From NCBI GenBank assembly GCA_025765615.1, contig JAIVFJ010000019.1:310001-374000 (forward strand): DNA of 64,000 nt, written 5' to 3'. Shown here piece by piece: positions 23,738 through 33,616 of the stretch (positions are counted from its first letter, which is position 1; the number at the start of each line of letters is the position of its first letter). The notes below the pieces were generated by a model. It ran no database searches and had not been told where the DNA came from. It saw nothing but the letters and a program-made list of their open reading frames with translations. The DNA comes from Zopfochytrium polystomum (lineage: Eukaryota; Chytridiomycota; Chytridiomycetes; Chytridiales; Chytridiaceae). Both the position numbers and the translations under genes were made by a program.

Positions 23738-24492
23738 TCGCTGTTTCCACTCCGCCCCTCCGTCTAGTTGGTTCTCCAATCTAAATTCTATGTAAATGCC
23801 TGGTCTTTATCTTGAATGCGGCGTTATCATTCCGAACGTCTGTCTCGGTGATCTTTCCCCGTCCTCCCTGATTGGGTATTGGGAAACATGTCCAAGACAG
23901 ACAAATAAATTTTTTCTTTCACACCCACGGAGAAAGAGAATATGATAAGGAAAGACAGAGTGGAGCCCAATGGACCCAAAGTGGGAGGAGACGAGATACC
24001 GAGCCTCTCTCCCTCTCTATTTCACGCCACCCTCAGTCTCCCTGTATCTCTCCCTATCTGTATCACTCTTTCTCTTCCATCTATGTATCTCTCTCTGTCT
24101 CTCTCTCTCTCTCTCTCAATCTATGTATGTATCTATCTCTCTGTCTGTCTCTCGATCTGTAACTATCTCCTGCCCATGTGAGCCTATTTTTTTTCTCCTT
24201 TTTCTTGCCAGATTGTTTTTGCTTTTTTCCTTTATTTTTTCCAGTTTAGCCTTTCTTTTCTCTCGAACTTTTTACATAAAAAGGCGACCGGTTATTAGAT
24301 TTCTCCCACAGACCCAGCCACCCGCTCTCTTCCCGCCTTCCCCGCTCCACTGGTCAGGCGGCTGTCACCTGAGGCGCAAACAGGAGAACAACTCTGACTT
24401 GACGCCCTCCTCGCCCCCTCCCCCCCTACTCTTCAGCAAGCGCACGTATCGACTTCAGATTGCAAAAACAAGAAGGGGAAAAGAAGAAGGAC
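23216..24492. promoter_or_regulatory. Spacer and permease 5' region
   Basis: No gene is seen. It contains (CT)n at about 23672-23735 and a looser CT/TATC block at about 24005-24165, some 375 bases before the permease ATG. Short open frames here are translations of the CT tract. Confidence 0.5.
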
Positions 24493-26203
24493 ATGGCAGA
24501 AGTAATCGACAAAGATGAGGCCCGTCTCAAGGCCCTCGGCTACAAGCAGGAGCTGAAGCGAGAACTCTCCACCTTTACAAACTACGGCGTGTCGCTCTCG
24601 GTCGTGTGCGTCGTCGCGGGCCTTACCACCCTCTTCGGATCCGGCCTCATCACGGGCGGGCCGGTCGTCATGGTGTGGGGATGGGTTGTCACTGCCTTTT
24701 TCACCATGATGGTGGGCCTCTCCATGGCAGAAATCACATCCGCCTACCCTACTTCGGGCGGTCTCTACTTCTGGGCTGCGAGGCTCTCTCCTCCCGAGTA
24801 CAAACCCATCATGTCGTGGGTAAGTGCAGAAAAAAAAGGAGTGATTTGTTCATAATCCTAGAAAATGGCTGACGTGATGCTGGTGCCTTTTTCAGTTCAC
24901 TGGTTGGTTCAACCTGTGTGGACAGCTTGCGCTTACGTGTGGTGTGTTTTTCGGTCTGGCACTCATCATTGCTGCCACAATCTCTGTTGGAACATCCACA
25001 ATCGACGACGACGGCGTTGTGAGCGTGAGTGCCTACAGTCGCTCGGTGCAATCAGCGCAAAGCCACGGTCGATTTACTTTTTCTCGTTTTTTTCATTGCA
25101 GTTTACGTTCTCGCCGAAGCCGTACCAAATCGTGCTGATTCACATCGCCCTCTGCATCTTCACGGGTGTCGTGACATGCTTTCCGGCCAAGGTCATGGCG
25201 AAGCTTCTCTTTGTCTCCACCATTGTCCAGATCGTCACCCCCCTTCCTTGTCGTGGTCGTTACACTTGCGCGGGCTCCGACGAAGCAGCCGAGCTCGTTC
25301 GTCTTCCAAGGCTACGTCAACGAGACTGGAATTACAAGTGATGCTTGGGTGGTTCTTGTTGGCCTCTTGATCGCCCAGTACACGCTGACCGGATACGATG
25401 CTTCGGCCCACGTGACGGAAGAAACGAGGCAGGCGGACGTCGCCGGCCCCATTGGCATTGTTCTGGCCATCGGCGTGTCGAGTGTGGCCGGGTTCATTTA
25501 CCTGCTCGCCCTTCTCTTTGTGATTCAAGACTACGACGGCACAGTCGGCACCGCCACCGGCCTTCCCATCGTCCAGGTGCTGTATGACTCGACCGGCAAA
25601 AACTGGACTCTTTTCCTGATGGCGTGGATCATCCTCGCAAACTTTTTCTGCTGCTACTCGGGCCTCATTGGCAATTCTCGTATGATTTACGCTTTCTCGC
25701 GGGACGGAGCCATGCCGCTGTCCAACTTTTGGCATCAAATCAACAAGACGGTCAACGTGCCCGTCAACGCGCTCATCCTCGCGATCGTCGTCGACTGCAT
25801 CCTCATCCTGCCATACCTCGGCAACAGCACCGCTTTTACGGCCATCACGTCAATCACCACGATTGGTCTGTACATTTCGTACGTCATTCCCGTGATTTGC
25901 CGACTGGCGTGGCCCGAGCGCTTCACTCCGGGGCCGTTCAAGCTCGGCGTGTTCTCCAAGCCCATCGGCTACATTTCCGTGCTGTGGGTCATTTTGATCA
26001 CCGTCCTGTTCGTGCTTCCGACGGTGAACCCGGTGACGCCCGCCACCATGAACTACGCTTGCGTCATGGTGGGCGCGGTTGCGTTCGGTGCCGCGTTTGC
26101 CTGGGTCGTCAGCGCCCGGTTCTGGTTCCACGGACCTATCATCAACGTCGACGACGCCGACAAGGATGCGGTCGAGGTCGACGGCACGATCGACCTTAAG
26201 TGA
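24493..26203 (+). CDS. Amino-acid permease (APC superfamily), one frameshift
   Basis: Exons are 24493-24819, 24896-25024 and 25102-26203, with introns of 76 and 77 nt. It is a plasma- or organelle-membrane amino-acid/GABA/choline transporter of the fungal ACT branch of the APC superfamily, about 518 aa if the frame is kept. Family marks are LGYKQELKRELSTFTNYGVS, FGSGLITGGPVVMVWGW, EITSAYPTSGGLYFWAARL, YDASAHVTEETRQADVAGP and SRMIYAFSRDGAMP. About twelve hydrophobic segments are visible. Exon 3 is one base too long: the frame changes at a run of six C (25238-25243), with clear permease sequence on both sides. One C fewer would restore it. Because the rest is perfectly conserved, an assembly or read error is as likely as a real mutation. 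Confidence 0.9.
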
Positions 26204-26975
26204 CGATGAGGCGATATTTGGCCTCGGTTGGCCCTAACCAGCCAAGCAACCAATCAACCCAATGCTTTGACGCTACCTTGTCCTTTTTTGTCTATTTCCG
26301 TGCTGCTTTTGTTCTTGTTTACTTTGATGTCTCGTTTAAATTCACTTTTGGCCCAACCCACCTTCCCCCTCACTGTCCTTCCCTACTTTCTATGCGATTT
26401 TCTTATTGTAAGCGCTTCCTTGCCGCTGTCGCGTCTGTGTCACGTCGACGAAACGAAGGAAAGAACCAGAAACAAGAGGAAAAAAAAAATCAAAGAGGAA
26501 AAATATTTACACACGAACTATCTATTTATTGATATCTCTTTTCGTACGCCACTCGATTACTCGATGCTACCCATCAAGCATGGCTTGATTGGAAGGCGAC
26601 AACATTTTCCAGCGGTCTTTGGCAGCCACGTGGACAGATTAAACCCGCAGTATTCCATTCCTGCTTGCAGTGAACTTTCTTCCTTGTTGTCGAAAAAACT
26701 TTAATCAGAACGAGAGACGGACAAATAGACAACAGGCATGGAGACCCGCAGACACAAAGAGCGGCAGACAGACAGACAGAAATTACCCATGACGTATGCG
26801 AAAACCACGGGACTCCCCCCGTCGTCGCTTCTTGGCATCGCCTGCACATTGCCTTTCTCAGCACACCACATTCGCGCACTTTAGTAAGCATTTCTTCCCT
26901 TCCACACCCACCAATAATTCCTTCGCTGGCCACTGTCGGCCCCGACCCCCGCAACATCCACATACGCTACTACTG
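26204..26975. other. Spacer between permease and PLC-like gene
   Basis: No gene is seen. A CAGACAGACAGACAG repeat lies near 26765, similar to ones near 11460, 17110 and 54055. The stretch probably holds the permease 3'UTR and the PLC-like promoter. Confidence 0.5.
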
Positions 26976-27896
26976 ATGCCGCCGCCGCCGCCGCCGCCGC
27001 TGCTGCTGCTGCCTCTGCTGCTGCTGCTAGCCTCCGTCTCCACTGTGAACGCCGCCGCCGTCGGTGCCTGCAACGGACAGGTGGCGTACTGCTCGCGGTC
27101 GTACTCCAACGTGACGCAGGTGGTCTCGCACGACGCGCCCTTTGTCGGGCCGGACGTATGGGACAACCAAAACGTGACGGTCGCGGCGCAGCTGGCGCTG
27201 GGCGTGCGGTTCCTCCAGCTGCAGACGCACAACGACTCCAAGTCGGTCCTCTCCGTCTGCCACTCTAGCTGCGACCTGGTCAACGCCGGCAGCCTGGCGT
27301 CCTTCCTCGCGTCCATCAAGGCGTGGCTCACGGCCGCCGGCAACGAGCGCGAGGTGCTCACGCTGCTCATCGCCAACGGCGACTTTTCGGCCCCGGGCCT
27401 CTTCGCCGCCGCCTTTGTCGCTGCCGGCCTGGATGCGTACGCCTTCCGCCCCGGGTCCGCCAAGCTGGCGCTGGCGGCGTGGCCGACGTTCCAGGCGCTG
27501 ATCGACTCTGGGAAGCGGCTCGTCGTGTTTATGGACTACAAGGCCGACCTCGCCGTCGTGCCATACCTCATCCCAGAGTTTACGTACTTTTTCGAGACAC
27601 CGTACGACGTGACGTCGACCACCGCGCTGGCCGGCTGCGCGATCGACCGCCCCGCGGGCGGATCGGCGGCCGGCGCAATGTACCTGATCAACCACTTTTT
27701 GGACTACGAGGTCGTTCCGGGCCTCGACATCCCGGACGTGGCGAACGCACCCACCACCAACAGCGCCGCCAGCATCATGGCACAGGTGCAAAAGTGCCTG
27801 AGCCTCGGGTACGGCCGCTACCCCAAGGGTATTCTCCTGGACTGGATCGACGTCGGGGAAGCGTTCGCGGTCGAGCGGGCACTGAATGGAGTGTAA
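26976..27896 (+). CDS. Secreted PLC-like phosphodiesterase
   Basis: A single exon encodes 306 aa from ATG 26976. The start MPPPPPPPLLLLPLLLLLAS is a signal peptide with an unusual proline run made by CCG repeats. The mature protein matches the PI-PLC X-like TIM-barrel family found secreted in fungi and plants. The first catalytic-type His lies in VSHDAPFV (H52) and the second in VCHSSCDLV (H96). RFLQLQTHND, REVLTLLIANGD, RLVVFMDYKAD and PEFTYFFETPYDVT follow the family order. Cys pairs suit an extracellular protein. Only the X-type barrel is present, with no PH, EF-hand or C2 domain, so it is not a classical signalling PLC. The substrate is unknown. An upstream in-frame ATG at 26796 gives an extra Arg/Pro-rich leader that would hide the signal peptide, so I did not use it. 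Confidence 0.85.
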   Translation: MPPPPPPPLLLLPLLLLLASVSTVNAAAVGACNGQVAYCSRSYSNVTQVVSHDAPFVGPDVWDNQNVTVAAQLALGVRFLQLQTHNDSKSVLSVCHSSCDLVNAGSLASFLASIKAWLTAAGNEREVLTLLIANGDFSAPGLFAAAFVAAGLDAYAFRPGSAKLALAAWPTFQALIDSGKRLVVFMDYKADLAVVPYLIPEFTYFFETPYDVTSTTALAGCAIDRPAGGSAAGAMYLINHFLDYEVVPGLDIPDVANAPTTNSAASIMAQVQKCLSLGYGRYPKGILLDWIDVGEAFAVERALNGV

Positions 27897-28035
27897 TAGA
27901 GTGATTTTAGAGGGAGTGTAGAGATTCTTTTTTTACTTTTTTTTTCTTTCTTGATTTCTTTGTTTTCACTGGTTTGAAAGGAAAAGAAAGAAAAAAAAAA
28001 AAAGCTCGAACCACCGAACCACTCACTCGACAACA

Positions 28036-30209
28036 ATGGCTCCAACGCGCCGACCGCAGCCTTCCCAACAGCAGCAGCTATCACAGCTGGCACCGCCGCC
28101 GCCGCCGCCGGCTTCGTCCTCCTCGTCACCGCCGTCCTTTCCTCCTGCATCGAGGCTGCCGCCGCCTCCGCCGACGCCGTCGCTGTCTGCGCCGAGTAGT
28201 GCCGCTCCTCCTCCCTTCGCGAAGATCGGATCGCCCGGTGCAGCGGCAGCCGCGGCGCCGCCGCTGTTCTCCCCACCAGCCCCTGCACCGCTCGGCGCCG
28301 CCACCCCTCCCGCCAGAAGCCCTCATGCCCCTCCTTCCTCCCACGTTACTCCCCCTACCTCGTCCCCCTCACCCGCCTCTTCCACGTCCTCCTCTTCGCG
28401 TCGATCGCACACTCTGGGCTTTCCCGTCTTTGCTGTCGCGTTCGCGCCAAAGAAGCCGCGCCTCGTCGTTGGCGGAGGTGGCGGCGCAAGCAAGTCAGGG
28501 GTCAAGAACTCTGTGGTGAGGAGGAGGCGATCTGGGTCACCACGTCCCCAACGCGAGACCCACTAACCCCCAACTATTCTACCCTTGCACTCCAATTGCG
28601 GTAGCTTGTCTATGAACTTGACGAGAGCTCGCTGGACATGAGCATGATTGCCAGCCACTACTTGACGTCTCAAGATGACAGTATCCAGAGCATCGCCGTT
28701 CATCCAAAGGTTGTCGGATGTTGCGACGCGACAGACGCTCATTTCCTGATCTCTCCCCTCCACTTTTTTTTATTCCAGGAAAAAACCATCGTTGCGGGCG
28801 CGAATTCGCCAGATGATGACATTGCGAGAGGATCCAATTTGAATTGCCGGTTCTTTACCCTTACCAAAGACAAGTGAGTTTATTTTCTTCGCGAACGAAG
28901 TGATTTCCTTGCTAACCATGCAGCGAAACCCAGCCGTCTCCTCCCGCAGAAGGCTGTTTCGACGCTGGAGGGCGTCAATGGACAGTATCAACGCGTCGCT
29001 CGGTACAGCCCTGATGGTCAACTGCTTGCAACGGGTGGTACCGACGGAAAGGTATCGTCTTCCTGCAAACGCGGCTGCTCCCCGCGCTAAATCGATCTCT
29101 CTTGTCGATCTGGATAGCTTCACATTCTGCAAAGCTCCGACTGCACGGAAGCAGTGCCGCACCTCGAGCTCGGTGGCGAGGCTTACGATGCCCACTTCGA
29201 CCCCCTCTCAACCACAGTCAGTTCTCACTTCTTCACTACTTCTCCTTGATCCCATATTTCTAATGCACTGAGCAACATACAACAGATTGTCGCAGTTTCC
29301 AGCAAAAAGTGCTTTGTAGTCAACGTCAAGCAGGGTCGAACGCTCTGGTTCACCGAAAAGCCTATCATTTCGGGTCTTCCAGGCGATTTTCGCGCTTCCA
29401 GGTTTGTCCCCGCCTGAAGACACCAGTTGCGTGGATGCTTATCGCTTTGATGGCCGGGCAACAAGATTTGGCACCGGCTTGACCCAAGGAAGCATATACC
29501 TCGTCGTCAATGCACACTCGCGGAAAAAGGCTTTTGTATGTAAATGGAATACCTCAACGTGGAAAATGGAGCGCTTCCGAGCGGTCGCAGAGAAGCCTGT
29601 AACGGCGTTCACAATCAGGTCAGCCTGGTTTCACCACTACGGGCATCAGTAACTGACAATTCTAAAATCCAGTGACGATGGCTCATTGCTCGGTGTTGGG
29701 GCGTCCGACGCTAGCGTCAGCATTCTGGATGCGAAGTCCCTGACGGTGAGGATTAGAATGCGCGTAGTCTCAATTCGTGCCCATCTAACTCATAGGCGTA
29801 CCTCCTGTTCGACCTGGCTCGCGATCATGTGCAATAGTTGTTGCAGCGCTTCCCGAACGCGCACGGCTTTCCAATAACCTCCTTGTCGTTCAGTCCTTCG
29901 AGTCGGGTCCTCGTTTCGGGCTCTGCGGACGGTACCTGCCACGTTGCTAAAGTCGCCCCCAAAGGTTTGTCAGCACTTCTCCAAATTCCGTCCGATCTCG
30001 ACCACTCTTCATTCCGCTTGCCTCCCATTATTTTCTGTGAACGACGATAAGTTCTTACTCGCTGACTCGACCGTGTATTGTTCCTTCAACTGCTAGGCCG
30101 CGGCATGTCGCTCTTCTCGCTGTTCCTTTTGGCTTTGCTACTCGTCCTTTTACTTGTTTCGGTCGCACTTTATCTCATTGGTCTGCCGTCCGACGACGGA
30201 GAGCTATGA
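28036..30209 (+). CDS. SEC12: SEC12/PREB-type guanine-nucleotide exchange factor
   Basis: Ten exons: 28036-28515, 28605-28709, 28779-28873, 28934-29051, 29118-29216, 29286-29401, 29466-29618, 29673-29745, 29838-29964 and 30097-30209, giving 492 aa. Sec12 activates the small GTPase Sar1 at the endoplasmic reticulum to start COPII vesicle budding. The N-terminal 130 residues are Pro/Ser/Gln-rich. Then comes FPVFAVAFAP and the Sec12 loop GGGGGASKSGVKN, which matches the potassium-binding loop of Sec12. WD-type blades follow (YSPDGQLLATGGTDGK; SFSPSSRVLVSGSADGT). The C-terminus is one membrane helix (about 463-483) with a nine-residue tail, the usual topology without a long lumenal part. Exon 9 may instead start at 29847. 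Exon 4 uses the CCCAG acceptor before 28934; an earlier acceptor would hit a stop. Confidence 0.88.
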
Positions 30210-30556
30210 TGAGGATGAGCCGCGTTCCTTCTTTCTTTTTTTCGTTCGCTCCACTCCCTCCCTTACTTGTCTCTTGTCTCATTTGCGCCGCTTCGCGACC
30301 CGATTGCCTGCTAAGTAGTTATTTTGCTTTTGCGCTCTTTCCCCCCACTGCTCCTCTGTTTCTAATGCAAAGGTGTCCCAACCTTTTCTCCGCTCTCACT
30401 TCCTTTAAAAAAAAAAAAAAAAGGATGAATGGATGAATATTTTGTTGTTGGTTTTTGGCTTTCGAGGAGGCGAGTTCAAGTTGCAAGGGGTGTTTACCTT
30501 CAGCAGCAAAAAAACGAAAAGAAAAAAAATCAATTATATGAAGGAATCCTCATGGT

Positions 30557-30611
<55 letters not shown>

Positions 30612-30794
30612 GACTCCAACAGGAGCGCGCAAAGAGAGAGAGCTTTCATGGCTGCGCACGAGAGTAGAACGTGCGAGAAGGGGAACTGAGGGCAGACATC
30701 GTGAAGGGCGGGACAAAAGTATATAAAACATTCAATGCTGGATAAGAGCGAAGCACATCCATTCAAGTACCTTTTCCGACTGCAAAATAAAGCA
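30210..30794. promoter_or_regulatory. Spacer with (CT)n-(CA)n tract and TATA box
   Basis: After the SEC12 3' flank, a CT tract followed by CA units lies at about 30561-30611. A good TATA box, TATATAAAA, is at 30720-30728, about 66 bases before the lectin-type start codon. This suggests the decayed lectin gene once had, and may still have, an active promoter. Confidence 0.55.
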
Positions 30795-32241
30795 ATGATC
30801 ACAGCAACTGCCATCCTTCTTGCGACGCTCCTCTTTCATGCTCGCCTCGCCCAGGCCGTGAACTGGGCGTACTATGGAGAGTTCTACCTGGTCAACTGCA
30901 ACCCGACCCACAGTCTCGTTGCCAGAGGAGACAACCAACCTGTGGAGGAGTGCTTTATCGGCCGGTCCGGCGACTTCATTCACAGGGAAGGTCGCAGCGA
31001 AGGCGTTTCCTTTGGAGACGGCTCGCCGTTCGATTGGAACATCCACAGCGACGCCCAGAGCCTGCAAACAAGCTGTCGGCAACGCCCTGTTCACCAATTT
31101 TCCTGGCCGCCAGTACCCGCTTACCTGCTTCAAGAGCAACACCCACCAGCTCTCAGCGTCGCCGGTCGAGTCCCCCTGCAACCTCATCTACTACTGCCAC
31201 ACGAACGATTTTACCCACATCGCCGTGTCCAACGAATCGTTCTCGCCAAAGGTCCAAACTGCTCCCTTTCCCTCGCCAACCCTTCTGTCGACACGGCCCC
31301 CAACTTTGCCCTCGCGCAGCCCAAGCCCAACAACGCCTTTGTCATCACCGACCGCAACGGCCTCTGCGTTAATGTGTACAACGGCCGCACCGATAACGGC
31401 GCCCCCGTCGCGCTCTGGCCGTGCAGCTACACTGCCACCGCTTACAACGAGCAGTGGATTCCCGTCTCGACACCCGACGGCGGGTTCTTCCTCCACGGCG
31501 TCCAGAGGAAGATGCCTCAACGACAACGGCGGCAGCGGCGCGCCGGGGACTCGCTCATCTTGTGGGACTTCCAGTTTGATTCGCAGTCGTTCTCAAACAC
31601 TTGGTTGAGTGCCCAATTTGTTCAGACACCGCTTTGTGCCTGGGGTATGACGGTTTTGACGAGATTATTTTCAAAATCGTCAGTAAGGTTTTTTGACCCG
31701 AACGCGATCTACTTTGGCACGACGAATATTTTTACATTGTTCAACCGAAAGTGCCAGCAGAGTCATATGCGGATAAGCTGACTGTTCCTCCACAGAATTG
31801 ACCACCGGTGATCATCAATGCATTACTATCTCCCAAACACACTTATCTTTCTGCACTCTCCGCTTGTTCAACTTTGTAGCTTATTTCCCCCAGTCCCATC
31901 CCTCCGTCTCAAAGCTGTCGATCGCGCCAAGAATGGCTCAAATGCAAGACTGGAGATTCCAGTACGGTTTCGACGGCCCTTCGGCATCCGAAACGACGCG
32001 CGAGCACCGAAAACGGCAACCCCGTCGACCTCTGGGACTGCAACTACACCGACAACCAGCTGTGGTCCCTCGTCCCGGCTTCTTCGGCGGCCTTGCCCTC
32101 GTCAATAAGGCCTCGGGCAGGTGCCTCAACGTAAACGGAGGTAACTTTGTCGACGGAGCCCTCGAAATTTACCACTGCTTGCCGGGCGCCGCGTCCATCA
32201 TCTGGATCGTTTGCACTCGACCGCCTTTCTTGAGCGATTGA
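30795..32241 (+). pseudogene. Secreted ricin-B-type (beta-trefoil) lectin, decayed
   Basis: A signal peptide is clear at ATG 30795 (MITATAILLATLLFHARLAQA). Downstream, beta-trefoil repeats are recognisable but scattered over all three frames. NGLCVNVYNGRTDNGAP with NEQWIP lies at about 31360-31460, CLNDNGG at about 31515-31540, NGNPVDLWDCNYTDNQLW at about 32010-32065, and ASGRCLNVNGGNFVDGALEI at about 32110-32170. Each has the C-x-D/N-V and Q-x-W-like spacing of ricin-B lectin units. There are at least five frame changes (near 31075, 31240, 31500, 31550 and 31990) and intervening stops. GT-AG introns do not explain them. It would have been a carbohydrate-binding secreted protein; no catalytic toxin domain is present. 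Confidence 0.65.
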
Positions 32242-33328
32242 ACGCGTTTACTGTCTCCTACTGTTTCTGACGGGTCGACTGGTTTGCTGGGTACCTGCAA
32301 AGCAACTGAGGTTCGACGGTGAGTGGTAATGCGTTCTTCCTTTCCTTCTTGAACGCCGCACCGACCAAATGTCTGGTCTTTCTTTCTCCATTCAGCTTCA
32401 TTTTTGTTTTTTGGCTTGACCATACCTCCGCCTGTGCCCTTATCCCAAGATTCCCGCTCTTCCACCTCGTTTATTATCGAAAGAAGAAAGCCTCTTCGCT
32501 CTTAACTCACCTCCTTAAAGTAGTGCCTAAGAAAAATTGTCTCCTACCGTCTCGGCCAAACACTTCGCATGCGCAGATTGGCTCGAACTATCAATCTAAT
32601 TTCTGTGATTTATCTTCAGATGCATTTCCACCTCAGTTTCGTGCCTTTTTAACCGCCTTTCCTTGTTGCCCATGACTGCCCTGATAGTCGCCGCAGTTAA
32701 GAATAGAAGCGCTTTCCGGCTCGGGTACGACAAGAGTGCCCCGAGGGGAGTGGGGGAGGTTAGCTATACTGCGGCAGCTGCCCTCACAGCCTCAAATGCA
32801 CTTTCATTATGGTAAACTCTTCCTCATGTTTCGGAAAAATAAGTTTTGCACCATCTGTCCTCCCAAAAGGCTGGTATCATGAAGACGTGTTTGCACGGCT
32901 TTGTCGCGAGCATCGATGACTGCCGAGTGATTCAGTGAAGCAGCAGCCACTTGCCACGTTGCCCTCGCTTTGCCCTCACGCCCGGCTGCACAATGGAAGA
33001 GGTCCCGGGCTGGCGTTTTTCAAAAGCGGCCTTGACTTCAGCTTGGCCAAAAGTATTTCTCTCACTAAGACGGACCACCTCGCAGTGCGCAACACTCACC
33101 TTCGCGAGCTTTTTCGCGGCTTGCTTGCGCAAACCCACAAACCCTTTTGGGAAGCTCACAAATTTCCTTTCCCCCACTGAAATCGCTACTCTCCACGAGT
33201 GCGACGAAGGCAAGAACATAGCAACAATTTTAGCAACAACAACACAATGCAAGTAATATTAATACACTACGCTATCATTGAGCGTTTTTGGTCTCAAGAA
33301 CCTTCAACCACGAAAACTCAGGGTGGGC

Positions 33329-33365
<37 letters not shown>

Positions 33366-33616
33366 GGAAAAGAAAAATTCCTTCCAAGCATAAGAAATCC
33401 GCTCATCGAGTGCGGGGAGGTTGGTTTTGACTCTTTGATGATGGAACGAGAAAAGGAGGAGTGAAGAGGGAAACAAGCAAAAAAAAGGGAAATGGTGGAC
33501 AGGCAAATCCACAGAAAAGAAGAAACGAAACAAACGGAGGAGGAAAAGGTCATTGGAAAAAACGAGGTCGAAGGGAGGGGCAGGGGGGGAATTTAAAAGG
33601 CCTCAGGAACGGTATC
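32242..33616. other. Spacer with A34 run
   Basis: No convincing gene. Open frames at 32932-33252 exist on both strands without any recognisable motif. A run of 34 A lies at 33330-33363. The last 250 bases are the 3' flank of the minus-strand transcription factor. Confidence 0.45.

Noticed and set aside
29402..29426. A 25-nt intron in SEC12 exon 6-7 junction
   Set aside because: A 64-nt intron (29402-29465) uses the same donor and restores the family sequence FRASRFG better.
32932..33252. 107-residue minus-strand ORF (and its plus-strand mirror)
   Set aside because: No motif, no codon or neighbour support, and both strands are open to a similar degree.
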